Positions 26,300 through 48,584 are shown, counted from the stretch's first letter. The stretch is DNA of 64,000 nucleotides from Atrina japonica (GCA_030159075.1 BROG01000082.1:581001-645000); one strand, 5' to 3'. Program-made: numbers and translations. Notes: generated by a model from the sequence alone, not told the origin.

Positions 26300-26570
26300 C
26301 TATGTATGTATGTATGTAAGTATCTATGTATGTATGGATGTATGGATGTATGTATGGATGGATGGATGTATGGATGGATGGAGGGAGCGAGGGAGCGAGG
26401 GAGGTAGGTAGGTAGGTAGGTAGGTAGGTAGGTAGGTAGGTATGTATGTATGTATGTATGTATGTATGTATGTATGTATGTATGTATGTATGTATGTATG
26501 TATGTATGTATGTATGTATGTATGTATGTATGTATGTATGTATGTATGTATGTATGTATGTATGTATCTG
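26300..26570. repeat. Compound tetranucleotide repeat (TATG/GGAT/GTAG)
   Basis: The run changes from TATG through GGATG and GGGAGCGA to GTAG and finally to a long GTAT block. The poly-Ile-His-Thr frame on the minus strand is an artefact. Confidence 0.95.
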
Positions 26571-27123
26571 TACGTGTTAGCTCGTGTATGAATCCAAAGG
26601 AGAAATATAAAACAGAATTTAAATAATACTAATAAATGTTTTGAATGGGCAGAATAAAAAAACATTAAACAGTTGCATTCACCTAAATAGATATGGAAGG
26701 AGTCTCCTAGGAAATATATTCACCAGTTCATTATCACAATGCCAAACTACGGACAGATTTGTATGTAAATAATTTTGAGACATTAAAAGTTTATTTAATA
26801 TTTATGGTTAAAAATGCATATGTATGTATTTGATCCAACTGTATATGTTCAGAACAAATCATGGGGTAACATCATGTTTGATTTATTTTTGTCTAAACCC
26901 AACTAGCACGTGTACCTCATTACTTTTACGGTAAAAGTTAATTAGATATAGCACCTCGAAATATATAGCAAAAGTTCAAAAGCATTTGATCGAAAAAAAA
27001 CCAAAGGAATGTATTTGTATTCATCGTCACGTTTTATATCATCTGTTTTTTCGTCAATATTTGAAAAGAAAAAAGAAAAACAGAAAATAAAACCTTTACA
27101 GTTTGAAAAGGGCACACTTTAAA

Positions 27124-27126
<3 letters not shown>
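26571..27126. other. Stretch with no recognised gene
   Basis: AT-rich. Nothing recognised on either strand. Confidence 0.4.
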
Positions 27127-27181
<55 letters not shown>

Positions 27182-27308
27182 CTATATAGCCACCTTCCTT
27201 CCCATAAACATACATGTCCATCCTACCACCATCCTACCTACACACGTACGCATACATAAACGTCCAACATACCCACCTACCTATCTAACCTCACACACGC
27301 ATAAGAAC

Positions 27309-27394
<86 letters not shown>

Positions 27395-27416
27395 ATATAT
27401 CTGTGTGTGTGTGTGC
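27127..27416. repeat. (CA)n ... (TA)n-(GT)n microsatellite cluster
   Basis: A CA run at 27127-27175, a C/A-rich spacer with CCTACC-like motifs, a TA run at 27311-27390 and a short GT run at 27401-27415. Confidence 0.95.
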
Positions 27417-28090
27417 TTTAAAGATGCAAAACGTTTTGCTCATCAATTTCTGGGTAGGTCTGTAAACATTTTAATATTAGTGTTTTGAAAATCTGATACA
27501 TTTCTATCGTGATAATTGGAATAGGTGTGTAATTAGTCAAGCAGTATGAGTGCTTCTAATGACTTTGTATTTATAATTTTTGTTTAACTTTGAGAATATG
27601 TGTTTTAACTTAAAAGAATTCAAATTGGCCAATTAACAGCATATATAACACTTAGGAATCATGTCGCTTTAATAGATAACATTACGACATCTTAATTTAT
27701 ACTTTAATTGACTGTAACGACATGTTATCTATACCGTTACCTGGTTTTCTGAGTCACTTTACTAAGTGATGAAAATGCCTTCACACAGCCTCTGTAGCTA
27801 AAAATACAACAGCACTAGAAATAGCGTAGTTGTAAGTTATATTTAAACAATCGGCTTTGATTTACGACGCGTCTAGGTATCTGCGTTGTTATGAGTTTAT
27901 TGAAATAAATGTTATTAGATAATGATATCGAATCATTGCAAAAAGATAATTCAACGTTAAACGGGTTGCGCTGAGGTGTAATGACCCGTTACTGTTTAAC
28001 CCACACATACCAGTAAGGCACAAGGACCTCCTTAAATTCACAACACGCTGTTTTGACTGATTGTACTACCCTTAGTATAGATATCTGTTT
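27417..28090. other. Upstream region of the P450 gene, nothing definite
   Basis: No coding sequence or repeat copy recognised. Any distal control elements of the P450 gene would lie here, but I cannot name one. Confidence 0.35.
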
Positions 28091-28217
28091 CTGATTGGTC
28101 GAGTCGACTGCACAAAAAGCAGTGATCGGCGTTCGCTTCTACATTTATTCACATTGATCTAATAAGAAAATATTTCTGTTCAACACAGATACCATTAGCT
28201 GCTAGACAGACACAAAA
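28091..28217 (+). promoter_or_regulatory. Possible proximal promoter and 5' UTR of the P450 gene
   Basis: CTGATTGGTC at 28091-28100 contains an inverted CCAAT box about 120 bp before the start codon. No clear TATA box is seen. An in-frame TAG at 28203-28205 lies 15 bp before the ATG and excludes a longer N-terminus from this exon. The transcription start cannot be placed from sequence alone. Confidence 0.3.
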
Positions 28218-38226
<10,009 letters not shown>

Positions 38227-38730
38227 CGAGTTTACAATTTCAGACTTATCAAACGAGAAAATCCAGAGGAATCGTCTCTGTGTGACTGCCGTTTGCTAAA
38301 TGCCGGATTCTGTTAGAGAGACGATCCAATCCGGATCGGACAATCGTAACGTTTGAGTGTGTATATAATGTATGAATGTATTTATTGGCGAAGCTGAGAC
38401 GACGAATGCTGAAGTGCGAATGAGTTCTACTCACAAACATTGTTTTAAAAGCCGTGGCTTAAGCCGTTCTATTTCAAATTATTTCTGCATGTTGTGATGG
38501 TTGGTTATTTACAGATTGATGTTGTCAAAAAGATCTTGTTATAACAGCATTTATAATCATCATTGTGCCTCTGAATATTATAATGTAGCAATGTTCAGTG
38601 ATAAAGGTCACACTTGTCATTTTACATATCACACGCTTCATGTCCCATTCATAAAACTACTAGTCTTTCAATTGTTATGTTTGTTTATTTATTAAATGAA
38701 AATGAATAAAATTGGCAAATATAAATTATT
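38227..38730 (+). terminator. P450 3' UTR with AATAAA poly(A) signal
   Basis: AATAAA at 38705-38710, about 480 bp after the stop, is a fitting cleavage and polyadenylation signal. A possible stem in the UTR pairs ATCGTCTCT (near 38272) with AGAGACGAT (near 38316). The 64-codon frame at 38501-38695 lies in this UTR and is not a gene. Confidence 0.6.
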
Positions 38731-38756
38731 ATGTCGGAGTTTCATGTTTATTTTTG

Positions 38757-38965
38757 GATGCCACATTCAACAATTTTCATCCATATGGTGGGGTTAATCT
38801 GTATGGTTGGGGAGATGTGCAATGAAGGACACCACTGGTCTTCTGCAAGTAATCTGGCAAACGTTCTCACATAGTCCGTTTAGTCTCCAACGGGGCTCAA
38901 ACTTTCTCTGACAGGTGAGATACCTCATGGTTTAAAGCGTGATGCTTTACAGAGGTCCCTGTGGA
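38757..38965 (-). mobile_element. tRNA-headed SINE, family B, degenerate
   Basis: The minus strand has CACGCTTTAAACCATGAGGT (head region), GAACGTTTGCCAGATTACTT, GAAGACCAGTGGTGTCCTTC and the end AAAATTGTTGAATGTGGCAT. It matches the order in 6356-6604. The B-box is eroded. It lies just past the P450 poly(A) signal. Confidence 0.7.
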
Positions 38966-39158
38966 AGATTCAATAAATGTTAAATAAATAAATAAATAAT
39001 TACCATGAAAATGAATTCACTCCTACAGATGTTTAGTAATCTAAGTTCGCTTTGTCACGGTATTAGCCGGTGGGGAATTTGATTACGTATACCATTCGAT
39101 AATAACGCTCCCTTTTCCAGATTGAAGTAAATTTTATTACTATAACTCTAACTCTTGG

Positions 39159-39163
39159 TATAT

Positions 39164-39243
<80 letters not shown>
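39159..39243. repeat. (TA)n microsatellite
   Basis: A TA run with two G interruptions at its start. Confidence 0.97.
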
Positions 39244-39246
<3 letters not shown>

Positions 39247-40044
39247 CAACATCACAGGAAGATTCGCCGATTTTGTAGATATTGAGAAAATTAAAAAAAA
39301 TTCAGACTGCATTATTCTAATTTACCGTTATTACACGTATACCATCAACGTACTGTCAAATTTTAAAGGATAGGTATCTAATAGCCGTCGTAAACTCAGT
39401 GTACAAGACTGTTCGTTGTGAACTAGGGCCTTAAACTGTATTGTAATAGCTTAATATTCTTACATACTGTTTGTGCATATTTCACCAGAAAAAAAAAATT
39501 CTTGATTCCAACACCCATCCAGTCGTAACAAAACATGCACGAATTCCCCACATATCTCTATAGTGAGGATTTTCTTTTTGTCCACAAAATATGTAGTTTT
39601 CTATGATCGATACAGGAGGCAATAAATGGGAACATAACATGGATGTAATGTATACTTCGACAGGCATGAATAGAATTCAAAAATTCATATTTCATACCTG
39701 TGATTTTTATATGATCATACAATGAGAATAACAGTTTTTTTTCAAATTGAAACATAGAAAGACATAAAAATCCTATTAAATCGAAAATGTTATCTTAAAT
39801 TGAAACCCAAGACCTTTTAAAGAACGGGCTTAGTGATATTTCTAGGTTTATTACAAAGATAGAAAATAAAATAAAAACCGACAGATGAGGCAATAAAATG
39901 TGTACAGAGATCTATAAATACATAACGGAATTGAATAAAAAGTATTGTTAATGCGTTTACATAACTATTCAGTCCGATTTTATTTATAGTGTTTTCTTCG
40001 TGTATGATGAGGATTTAACTTCATATATCTGTAAACAGAATTTA
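39244..40044. other. Stretch with no recognised gene
   Basis: Only short frames, none recognised. Confidence 0.4.
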
Positions 40045-40053
40045 AGTCATCTA

Positions 40054-40300
40054 AGGGGCCTCCATGGCCGAGTGGTTAGAGCATTGCACTTTAAATCACA
40101 AGGCCTCTCACCTCTGGTTCGAATCCCGCTAGGTTCATTTCGAATTAAGTGGGAAAGTTTGCCAGTTTTCTTGCGGAAGGTCGGTGGTCTTTACCCGGGT
40201 AACCGGGGTTTCTCCCTCACCAAGAAAAACTGGACGTCATCGTATGACTGAAAGACTGTTGAGTATGGCTTAAAACAAAACTTCAAATAAAATCAAAATG
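40054..40300 (+). mobile_element. tRNA-headed SINE, family B, with 9-bp target duplication
   Basis: A-box CATGGCCGAGTGGTTAGAGC, B-box GGTTCGAATCCC, body GAAGGTCGGTGGTCTTTACC, A-rich tail. AGTCATCTA occurs at 40045-40053 and 40301-40309, a perfect 9-bp duplication. It is the best-preserved copy of family B in the window. Confidence 0.92.
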
Positions 40301-40809
40301 AGTCATCTACTGCATGTAACAATATTTTGGTATCATGAAAACGGGAAACAAGTAATACAATCTGAAACGTCTAACGATTTTTGAAGCTGGTGTAGGAAAA
40401 AAAAAATAAAGTTGCATTTCTAATGATAGGTTATTATATCAACTCAAACAAAAACAATCTTTGTTTCGACATATGGCAGCTGTTGCGGTTGTTCAAATAT
40501 ATATATAAATGTCATTTTCTGATGAATTGTTGTTAGAATATATATTCAACTTTCTATCGAGTTTACCAAATTGTTCAAAATAATTAAAACACAGAAAGAA
40601 GTGCACAATACATATTGTAAATATTGCTTAAATTTGAATACATATATTAAGCCTATATTTTAAATTATTATTACATCTAAGCATAATTTATCAGATGTTG
40701 CAAATAACAAAATTGCCGGCTTGAATACTTTTTTTTTTAATTTTCTGCACATGGTGCACACCAAGTGACGTCATTGCCAATCTTCAGATCAATGAAGTCT
40801 GCTTACGTA

Positions 40810-40811
<2 letters not shown>
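40301..40811. other. Stretch with no recognised gene
   Basis: AT-rich. Nothing recognised. Confidence 0.4.
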
Positions 40812-40863
<52 letters not shown>

Positions 40864-40912
40864 TATATATATATATATATATTTGTGTGTGTGTGTGTGT
40901 GTGTGTGTGTGA
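40812..40912. repeat. (TA)n-(GT)n microsatellite
   Basis: A TA run to 40881, then a GT run to 40912. Confidence 0.97.
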
Positions 40913-41040
40913 ACCAACTGTGAATTTATGCTGATATTTAATCATTATCCGTTTTGTTTAATATTTCCAAAATCATAGGTTATTATATCTTTTGAAACTT
41001 TTGTAATTTAACAAGTTATGTTGGGTACAGAAATCTTTTA

Positions 41041-41328
41041 GTTTGTTTGTTTGTTTATTGTTGTTTAACGTCCCACTCAAGAATATTTCACTCATATGGA
41101 GACGTCACCAAATGCTGGTGAAGGGCTTCAAATTTTGGCCTATGCTCGGCACTTACGGCCATTGAGCAGTGAGAGTTCTTTAACGTGCCGACACATACTG
41201 TGACACGGGACCTCCAGTTTTTACTGTCTCATCCGAAAGACCGGAAACCAACCTGTCGCCGGCGGGACTCGAACTCACGACCTCACGATTCAGAGTCGAG
41301 CGCGCTATCGACTGAGCCAGGCCGGCTC
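41041..41328 (-). mobile_element. tRNA-derived SINE, family A, complete, 12-bp target duplication
   Basis: The minus strand has A-box TGGCTCAGTCGATAGCGC, B-box GAGTTCGAGTCC, body TGTCGGCACGTTAAAGAACT, and a tail of AACAAACAAACAAAC. CAGAAATCTTTT occurs at 41028-41039 and again at 41329-41340, a perfect duplication that marks a full-length and probably recent insertion. Confidence 0.95.
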
Positions 41329-41394
41329 CAGAAATCTTTTTGAGTTAAACTACAGATATCACAATATTCTGTTCCAAAAGACAGTATACAAATC

Positions 41395-42820
41395 TAGCGC
41401 AATTTGTGCAAACACACGGACCTCTAGAAAAAGAGGAAGTGGGATTATGTGCCATGGAGGAGTTAACGTTCCCTTTCGACCGGTTACATCCACCGTGAGT
41501 CAATTTACCGTATTCAAATTAGATAATATAAGTGATAAATCCTTGTCACAGTCGGTATAGACAAACCTATCCTTGACCAGGTAACTCAAAATTCCAGTTA
41601 GCTTACTGGCAGAGGACGATGACTTCTTCCGGACACGCGGTCCTATCCCATTTGCGATTCGTAATTTTTCTTCATGTTGAGACCAATTGTATATCTAATT
41701 TGTCGTATTCCAATGGACATGGAGTTTCGATTATCTATTGGTGCTTCTTCATTTTTACTTATTACTTACTATTGTGATTGCAAAGGAAGATTATTATACA
41801 GACCTTAAGTATGCGAACTGTTGACATTAATCGCGATACTTGGTATCCTTGGTAACAACAAGATATCAGTAAGAAGTTTGCCTCTCTTTATGAAATGTTT
41901 AAATGTTCATCAGGCTCTGGCATATCGTATCATCGGCGAGATATAAGCCACATGGCATCGAAAAAGTGATATCATCACTACTGCTTTTGAGATATTGTAA
42001 TAATCACTTTCCACGTGTAACTTTCTTGTTAACTTCTCGTCGGTTTCTATACTAAGTAGTGAGCGTTAGAGTCTATGTTGTCTCTAATTTCTAGTTTCAT
42101 GGGATGTATACTATATACTTACGTTTGAAAATTCCCATTATTAATTGAAAAATGCATGTACATGTATCTATACCTTCAACTACATACCACAGCTATATTA
42201 TTTACAAATATGTTGTTGATATATCAAATGATAATTTATAAAACTTATTGAACATAAAAAGGAAGATTAAAGATCACAGTCAGCTTTTTGCTCTTTTGAT
42301 TCAGAAGTTTCTGAATGACATCTGCTTGAAACGAATAAAGGAACAGGTTTGGCTGTTAAAGGGACACAAACATATATCATGGGTATGTCGACAGTTTCCG
42401 GAAAGACCTGGTCTCCAAAATGTGAAAAATTTATAAAAATAGGTAGAGAAGTCGTATGTTTTGATACTTTTTGAGAAAAAGGCGTGTCTTTAAATTTGGA
42501 TTTTTTTAGTATTCACCTCTGATTTACATTGTCTCTGGAATATAAAAGCAACTGTACAATATTGCTGAAGTTTCACTTTAATTGCTTTCTTCAGTATATT
42601 AGTAAAAATTATAGATAAAGGTTTAGGGGAACATTTAGTGGACCTTGCTTTTTATCTCTAAAACCAGTATCTATTGTACGTGCATTAGAGGAGCTTATTA
42701 CTGATCTATACCTTTGACGGATTTCTTCCTTTAAGAATGGGTTACGTGTGTATGCATGATGATTACCAGGGTTGAAATTATATCCTACTTCTAGTAGGTC
42801 ATTATAGTAATATGTTACAG
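41395..42820 (-). pseudogene. RT element remnant, with an inserted tail fragment
   Basis: The minus-strand order agrees with 22570-23740 and 1-700: tail (41595-41395), C-terminal region (42060-41790), motif B region (about 42400-42340) and N-terminal region (42790-42560). At 41600-41785 there is a plus-strand tail segment of the other RT subtype (GGACACGCGGTCCTATCCC), apparently inserted. The frame is broken by many stops. A GATA repeat cuts the copy at about 42820. Confidence 0.65.
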
Positions 42821-42821
42821 A

Positions 42822-42853
42822 CAGACAGAAAGAGACAGACAGACAGATAGATT

Positions 42854-42930
<77 letters not shown>
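42822..42930. repeat. (GATA)n microsatellite
   Basis: AGACAGACAG leader, then GATA repeats. Confidence 0.97.
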
Positions 42931-43519
42931 ACAGACTGACGTTTTTATTATCCCATCTACTTGAACTTAAGTTGTTTCGATTTTCACCTCTTAATATGCG
43001 CTTTGGTTTAAAAGTAATTACTAAATTGTATTTTTGTTTTATCATAATCTGCTGTCAAGTGCAATGACATGCATCAGGAGTAAGTGTCTTAAGAAGTTAG
43101 GCTGAAAATTGATTCAGTCAAATCTCACAACATTTATGTGCTGCATATGTATGTATATATGTATCTTAAACTTTGACGATTTTATTTTTATAATCAAAGC
43201 ATAAGCCATATCTAAGACATCATTTCATTAATGCTCTAAATTGTATTGCTATAAGCACTTCCCTGTAGTGTTAAGCTATTTTGAGAATCAAAACAAATTA
43301 TTCATTGCAGCGACGGAATCTAAGGTTCAACATAATTGGATATATTTAACAACGGATTCATAGCATTCATTGACGAAAATTCACGTCTTAAATAGAATAA
43401 ATTGTATATAATTTCCTGAAATAATAAATGCTTATTTAAAAAATCGATATGCGATTCCAGGTCTGAATCGTATAGCCTAGGTCTACGTGTTCTAATTCAC
43501 CTTCTACAAAGAAAAAGGA
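42931..43519. other. Stretch with no recognised gene
   Basis: Nothing recognised on either strand. Confidence 0.4.
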
Positions 43520-44900
43520 CTTCAAAATGTATTTTGCTTGAAATATATAATGTACGAAACTGTTGGAATTATGAGGTAAGGTTTGTTTCGATTCCTATAA
43601 AATTAGATAATCATAAATCCGTTCTTACTTCGTTCGGAATACCTACAAGTGACTCGGAGCTTGAATTGCTATACATTAAATGGATTCCGAACTATACAAA
43701 AATCCCTATAAACACCGATTCATTGCAGGGTTATCTAAGTGCTCCACCAAGCATTTATGTATTTACTCTCTAAACATCTTACAGGTATTAAGGAAGGTCT
43801 TCAGAAGTACTGTACAACGGCCTACTCAAGAGTTAGCTATATGTGGATCTTAAATAATTTAAAAGAATTAAAGTCTCCAAAATTTCAAACATATACAAGC
43901 ATCAAGACTTTTCATTTTTGCCCCTTTACATAACAATTCCTCATCAAAAAACTAAAACAATGGAAATCGCAGATATAGATATTTAGTATTAAGTCATAAA
44001 GAACCTTATTTCTGTAATTTCAATATCAAGTACACTGAAGATCAACAAGATGTTGGGTTTCTAGTAGACAACATCTTCGTTGTTTTTGCGTGAGAAGTTT
44101 TCCAACAAATCATCGGCATTCAAATGGGTACCAATTGTGCATCTCTCTTGGCTGACATCTTTATGTATTCATAAGAAATGGAATTTATACAGTCTCTGCT
44201 CTCCAAAGGAAATGAACAGTTAGCAAATCGGTTCAATTTTACTTACAGGTATATCGACGAGGTCGACGTCCTATCTATAAAAAAATCAGAATTACCTCAG
44301 CCAGATGTATCCTTTTGAGCTTGAGATCAGTGGAACGACAGAGAACAACACATTTGTTTCTTATCTAGATTTTATCGTGTTGAACGGTCAATACGGGGAT
44401 ATTCTCAACAATTTGAAGTCCCCTCTCAAGAATATTAGATAGTATTCTGGTGCACGACAGACAGTGACTCCCTTTCGCCAATCATATATAAAAGTAACTG
44501 ATGACAATTTCACCGAACTTGACCTTTTCACCGAATTCGAGAGGTTTTCTGCAACATTTTCGACGGGTGTGCCATGCTGGTGCTGGCTCCCTCCGGACAC
44601 CTGGTCTTATTCCGTCTATGATTCACAGTAGTTTTTCATTTTAAGACCGTTGTATATCGTCAAGCTTGATCTTTTTACGGAGCTTGTGCTTTTTGCCCAA
44701 TTTGACCTTTTCACCAAACTTTACCTTTTAACCGAATTTGACCTTTTCCATCAAACTAGAAAGGTTTTCATGGAGCGTTTGCGATTTGGCATGTCAACAT
44801 GGGACGCCGCCTCTTTCCGGACACCTGGTTCTATCCCGTTTGGGATTCGCAATTGTTTTTCATGTTGAGACCCATTTACACAACTGATCAATTTGTACTT
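43520..44900 (+). pseudogene. RT element, long but broken copy
   Basis: Plus-strand blocks in order: YIKWIPN near 43670, the frameshifted RFIAGLSKCSTK-like region near 43720, SIKTFHFCPF (motif A region) near 43900, GIQMGTNCASLLADIFMYS (motif B) near 44112-44170, and TYRYIDEVDVLSIK (motif C) near 44240-44280. The motif C aspartates are split by an extra Glu-Val (44259-44264). The C-terminal part is mostly deleted, followed by the tail (44500-44900) with ACCTTTTCACCGAA repeats and ACACCTGGTTCTATCCCGTT. Stops and frameshifts are numerous. Confidence 0.75.
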
Positions 44901-45237
44901 CTTCTTTTTTTTCATATATCGGAATAAAACGATTGATATATGTTGATTCTATGTATATCTAAATATTAAAACAGGCGAAAGAAGCTTGTCAAAATACTGT
45001 TAGCTCATTATCAACAAACCTTAAAGGCTCACGATCGTCCGTTTACGCAGAGTTAGGGTGTCAATTTTGTTTTAACTGATAATATGCTTTGAATCATGCT
45101 CATATAGAGATATAACTTCCCCATTAATTGTATTTCTGTACGTTGCTTTGTTTGCAAGTAGGATACACCCAAAGTATGACGTTGTTGCGTAATATTCAAG
45201 GTGACCTCGGATAAATCAGTTCATAATATGGGTTATA

Positions 45238-45665
45238 GCCAACTCGTACCGATAGGAATTCGTACATTGAATGGACTTGTATACATGTTTAAGTTGACTC
45301 GTACCGATCGACTGTTTGATTGTAAAATCATTCATCAAGATATACATGTACTTACAAACTAGGTGATTACCATTATACCGTTTAGTATACATAATACTGT
45401 CGGTGTAAATGAATTAAATGCAGAATTTCATTGTTGACAGAGATACCTATCAAGTCGGTAAGTATATAATGATATATTATCATTACGTTTTAATGAAATT
45501 TTAATAAAGATTAAATATTCCGTGATTACGAGTTAGTAAAACAATGGATACGACTCAGTCAATTATTTAGGGTACGAGTCAGCAAAGCATGGTTACGAGT
45601 CATTCAAAGTGGGTACGAGTTGAAATGGGTACGAGTTGAAATGGGTACGAGTTGCGATTGCTTTG
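45238..45665. mobile_element. Possible inverted-repeat element with AACTCGTACC subterminal repeats
   Basis: AACTCGTACC (or GACTCGTACC) occurs at about 45241 and 45297. Its complement GGTACGAGTT, or close variants, occurs repeatedly at about 45541-45655 (TACGAGTCA, GGTACGAGTTGAAATGG twice). The arrangement recalls the 4641-6237 element. End points and a target duplication are not clear. Confidence 0.45.
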
Positions 45666-45883
45666 AGTATAATGACAGGTAGCACTGCTCCAGATACACG
45701 AAGCATTAAGTAAGGAATTGAAAACAAGGAAAATGCCATGTGATTAATACGAGAAATAGAGCCTTGGAATCCTTGGAGGAGGGAACACATCCTGAAACGC
45801 CTCAAATATTATTAGCTGCCCTGATTAGACGGATTTTGCTATCCGTTTAGATTTATTATTTGCCTTTGATTACACTTTCTCTT

Positions 45884-46010
45884 TTGTTTAATTGTTTATT
45901 TTTGTTTAACACCCCACTTAACAATCTTTCACTCATATGGAGACGTTTCAAATGCCGGTGAATGGCTTCAAATTTAGGCATATGCTAGGCATTTAGGGGG
46001 CCATTGAATG
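45884..46010 (-). mobile_element. SINE family A, 3' half only
   Basis: GTTTAACACCCCACTTAACA, CACTCATATGGAGACGT and CCGGTGAATGGCTTCAAATT match the 3' part of 41041-41328. The head is absent. Confidence 0.75.
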
Positions 46011-46029
46011 TTTATCACAATGTAACACA

Positions 46030-46215
46030 ATTTAAATTTCAAATTCTTCAAAAGCTAAGATAATCATCTTTTTACAGTGGTTATTCTTATACATTTGGTT
46101 TATTTGGTTTTGTATGATACCACTTTCTCCTTTAAAAAAACATGCATCTTCTATAGATTTTAGCTCAATTGACGAAGTCCTGATTAATATAACTTTGATA
46201 TTATGTTTAAAATAT
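46030..46215 (+). mobile_element. Hammerhead-motif repeat family, degenerate copy
   Basis: AAAGCTAAGATAATCATC, TGTATGATACCACTTTC, AGCTCAATTGACGAAGTC (core mutated to TTGACGA) and ATATAACTTTGATATTATGT in the same order as 63045-63280. The GAAAC part of the core is deleted. Confidence 0.6.
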
Positions 46216-47509
46216 AGTTGTATTACCATCAAGAGACCTCACTCTTGTATAGGATATACCTGCTGTTATATCGAGGAGTCGTTGTTTGGCAAACTGGCCG
46301 GTTAATACTAATGCATGTCATTGTTTGTGTCTTTACAACTTGGATGTGGTTAAAGTATATACACAGAAATGTGATATTTAACGTATCAACATCATATTCG
46401 ATGAAAAACTTAAAAATTAATTAACTTAACTCAATGTTTACATGATTTCTTTATTGATGAATCATACATAAATGATACACAGGCGATCGCTAACCTAATT
46501 AGGAATATATTAATCATGTTGTTTTGATCATTTCCTAAATAACGGCAGATCGTATTTGTGTTAGTGTTGATTAATATGTCATGAAATTGTATAATGTGTG
46601 AATCAGACACTTTTTTGGACGATATTTCTTTTAGCGACTTTGATCAGTCATAGACCTGTAATAAAATACAGAGAAATGTAAAATTGTACCAATATCACCG
46701 GTAGTAAAATAAATAAGGTAGGATAGAAATGAATATTGAAACAATATATATATTAGAACGCTGGAATACCCACAGCTGAGATTATATACACCTTCTGCCT
46801 GTCCATAGATTCACCGTCAGTCCATAAATCCGCATAAGTGATATGATTCGTCTTCATCCTATAGATCCAGACCAAAATCAATGGAACAGACATAATCAGT
46901 GGAACAGACAAAAATTTATTTGATAAATTAATTAACACTTTTTCGAATTTTTAACTTCTTGTACCACTTGATTACGACAATTTTTTATTACGGCCATCAT
47001 CGTATATAATCGTCTACGACCGAACGGCAATGATAGGAACTCTTATGTTCAAGTGATAATGCTGAAAACACTATTAAAACAAAAATTTACACACAATTAA
47101 AAATCTGTGAAAGTGAGGGAAATAAATATTTCAAATTGTATTGTATCCGTGCGTTGAAAAGTAAATTACAAAGTTTTTGTAGTTTATAATGTATTCACGT
47201 ATCCTGTTTGTTGATTTTAATTCCTTAGATTATATTTAATCATATGCTCAGTGCATTACTATAAAATAATGATAGACTCCATCTGATATGAAGTTGTCCT
47301 CCACTAAGAGATAATTAAAATTCTTCGAATGCCAAGTGTTCGGACCAATATTCCTATCAGTTATATTAAGAATTTGAATTAAATGTCTTCTTAACATCAA
47401 TCTGTTTCACAACGTTCATGTTATATAAATTCATTAGTTTATTAGAATGTCAAATATTAAATGATCTATATTAAAAATAGTTTATTTCACCTAAAGTCTC
47501 AAACCTTTT
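46216..47509. other. Stretch with no recognised gene
   Basis: AT-rich, short frames only, none recognised. Confidence 0.4.
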
Positions 47510-47620
47510 GAGGCACTCCGTACTAAATGAAATATTGATTACCTGTTCGATGGCGATTGATGAACATCCTGGACATTCTGAAGATTTATTCTTTGGTATC
47601 TTAGATTTTTATATTACTCA
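47510..47620 (+). mobile_element. RT-element tail fragment with internal deletion
   Basis: ACTAAATGAAATATTGATTA and CCTGTTCGATGGCGATTGAT join directly to ATCCTGGACATTCTGAAGAT and TTTGGTATCTTAG, skipping the middle of the tail seen at 8770-9045. Confidence 0.6.
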
Positions 47621-47929
47621 AGCTTTTATTGTGTCATTATGCAAATGAAATACATCTACTCCATCTGAAATGCAACAGAAGATATGTTGTTTTGGGGAAA
47701 TCTGGATGTCTGGACTATAGACTAGAGGTGGTTGTGACAACAGTCGGATGTGATTCTTTGTACTCTATACTATTGTCCGGATATTTCAGAGATTTGTGGC
47801 CCAATTTTTTTATCCATGAAATAAATATTATTAATTTTTCAATAATTAACAAACATGTCACGACTTATAACTATCTTTCGTCATGGCCCTGATGTCGATG
47901 TGAGGTGTGCTTACTGTGGTAGGACCGAG

Positions 47930-48050
47930 ATGGCGACCTCCATACCATATCACATACTTCCATGCCCAACCTGAGGATCAAATTCCAATCACATTGACCA
48001 AAAGCGGAGCGCTAACCACTGCGTACTCAGACATTTTGTTTGTCCATTAT
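47930..48050 (-). mobile_element. Possible tRNA-derived SINE head
   Basis: The minus strand has TACGCAGTGGTTAGCGCTCC (A-box-like) and GGAATTTGATCCTCAGG (B-box-like). No match to families A or B beyond the head, so this may be a third tRNA-derived family. Confidence 0.35.
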
Positions 48051-48106
48051 AGATCACGGGTTGTGTTGTAAAATTGTCATTATATTATGATGATGTATAG
48101 TAACAA

Positions 48107-48113
48107 AATAATG

Positions 48114-48190
<77 letters not shown>
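48107..48190. repeat. (ATA)n microsatellite
   Basis: Pure trinucleotide run. The poly-Ile frame is an artefact. Confidence 0.97.
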
Positions 48191-48192
<2 letters not shown>

Positions 48193-48584
48193 CACAGAAT
48201 TTTGATTTGACATTTTCTTTATTGCTTTTATATAGTTTATAAAGGGAAGTCACACAGCCATTGATTACCCTCATGCATTTTTTCATCGGATGTAACTTTT
48301 ATATAATATATATCAGTAGGTTATGTCTTCATAAAACATTATTCACCACTGTTTACATGCATGTGCTTTTTTAACACGCTGTAATCCGAAGGAGTAAAAA
48401 TCTTCAAAAAACGGAAAAATCGATTAACTGTTAAACCAGATAGTATTTCATTCCTTAAAAAAACTCAAGTTTACATTTCACAAAATAACTACGATTCGGG
48501 ATTTTTTCAACGTGATGGTCATCAGGCATTTAGGAAGTCCTAAAGAAAAATATACAAATATCTTGAACACAAATTCTCGAACAG
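48191..48584. other. Stretch with no recognised gene
   Basis: Nothing recognised. Confidence 0.4.

Noticed and set aside
25982..26411. Long frames rich in Asp, Met, His or Ser (up to 141 codons) on both strands
   Set aside because: They translate a GAT trinucleotide and TATG tetranucleotide repeat. Stop-free reading in nearly all phases is expected, and there is no gene context.
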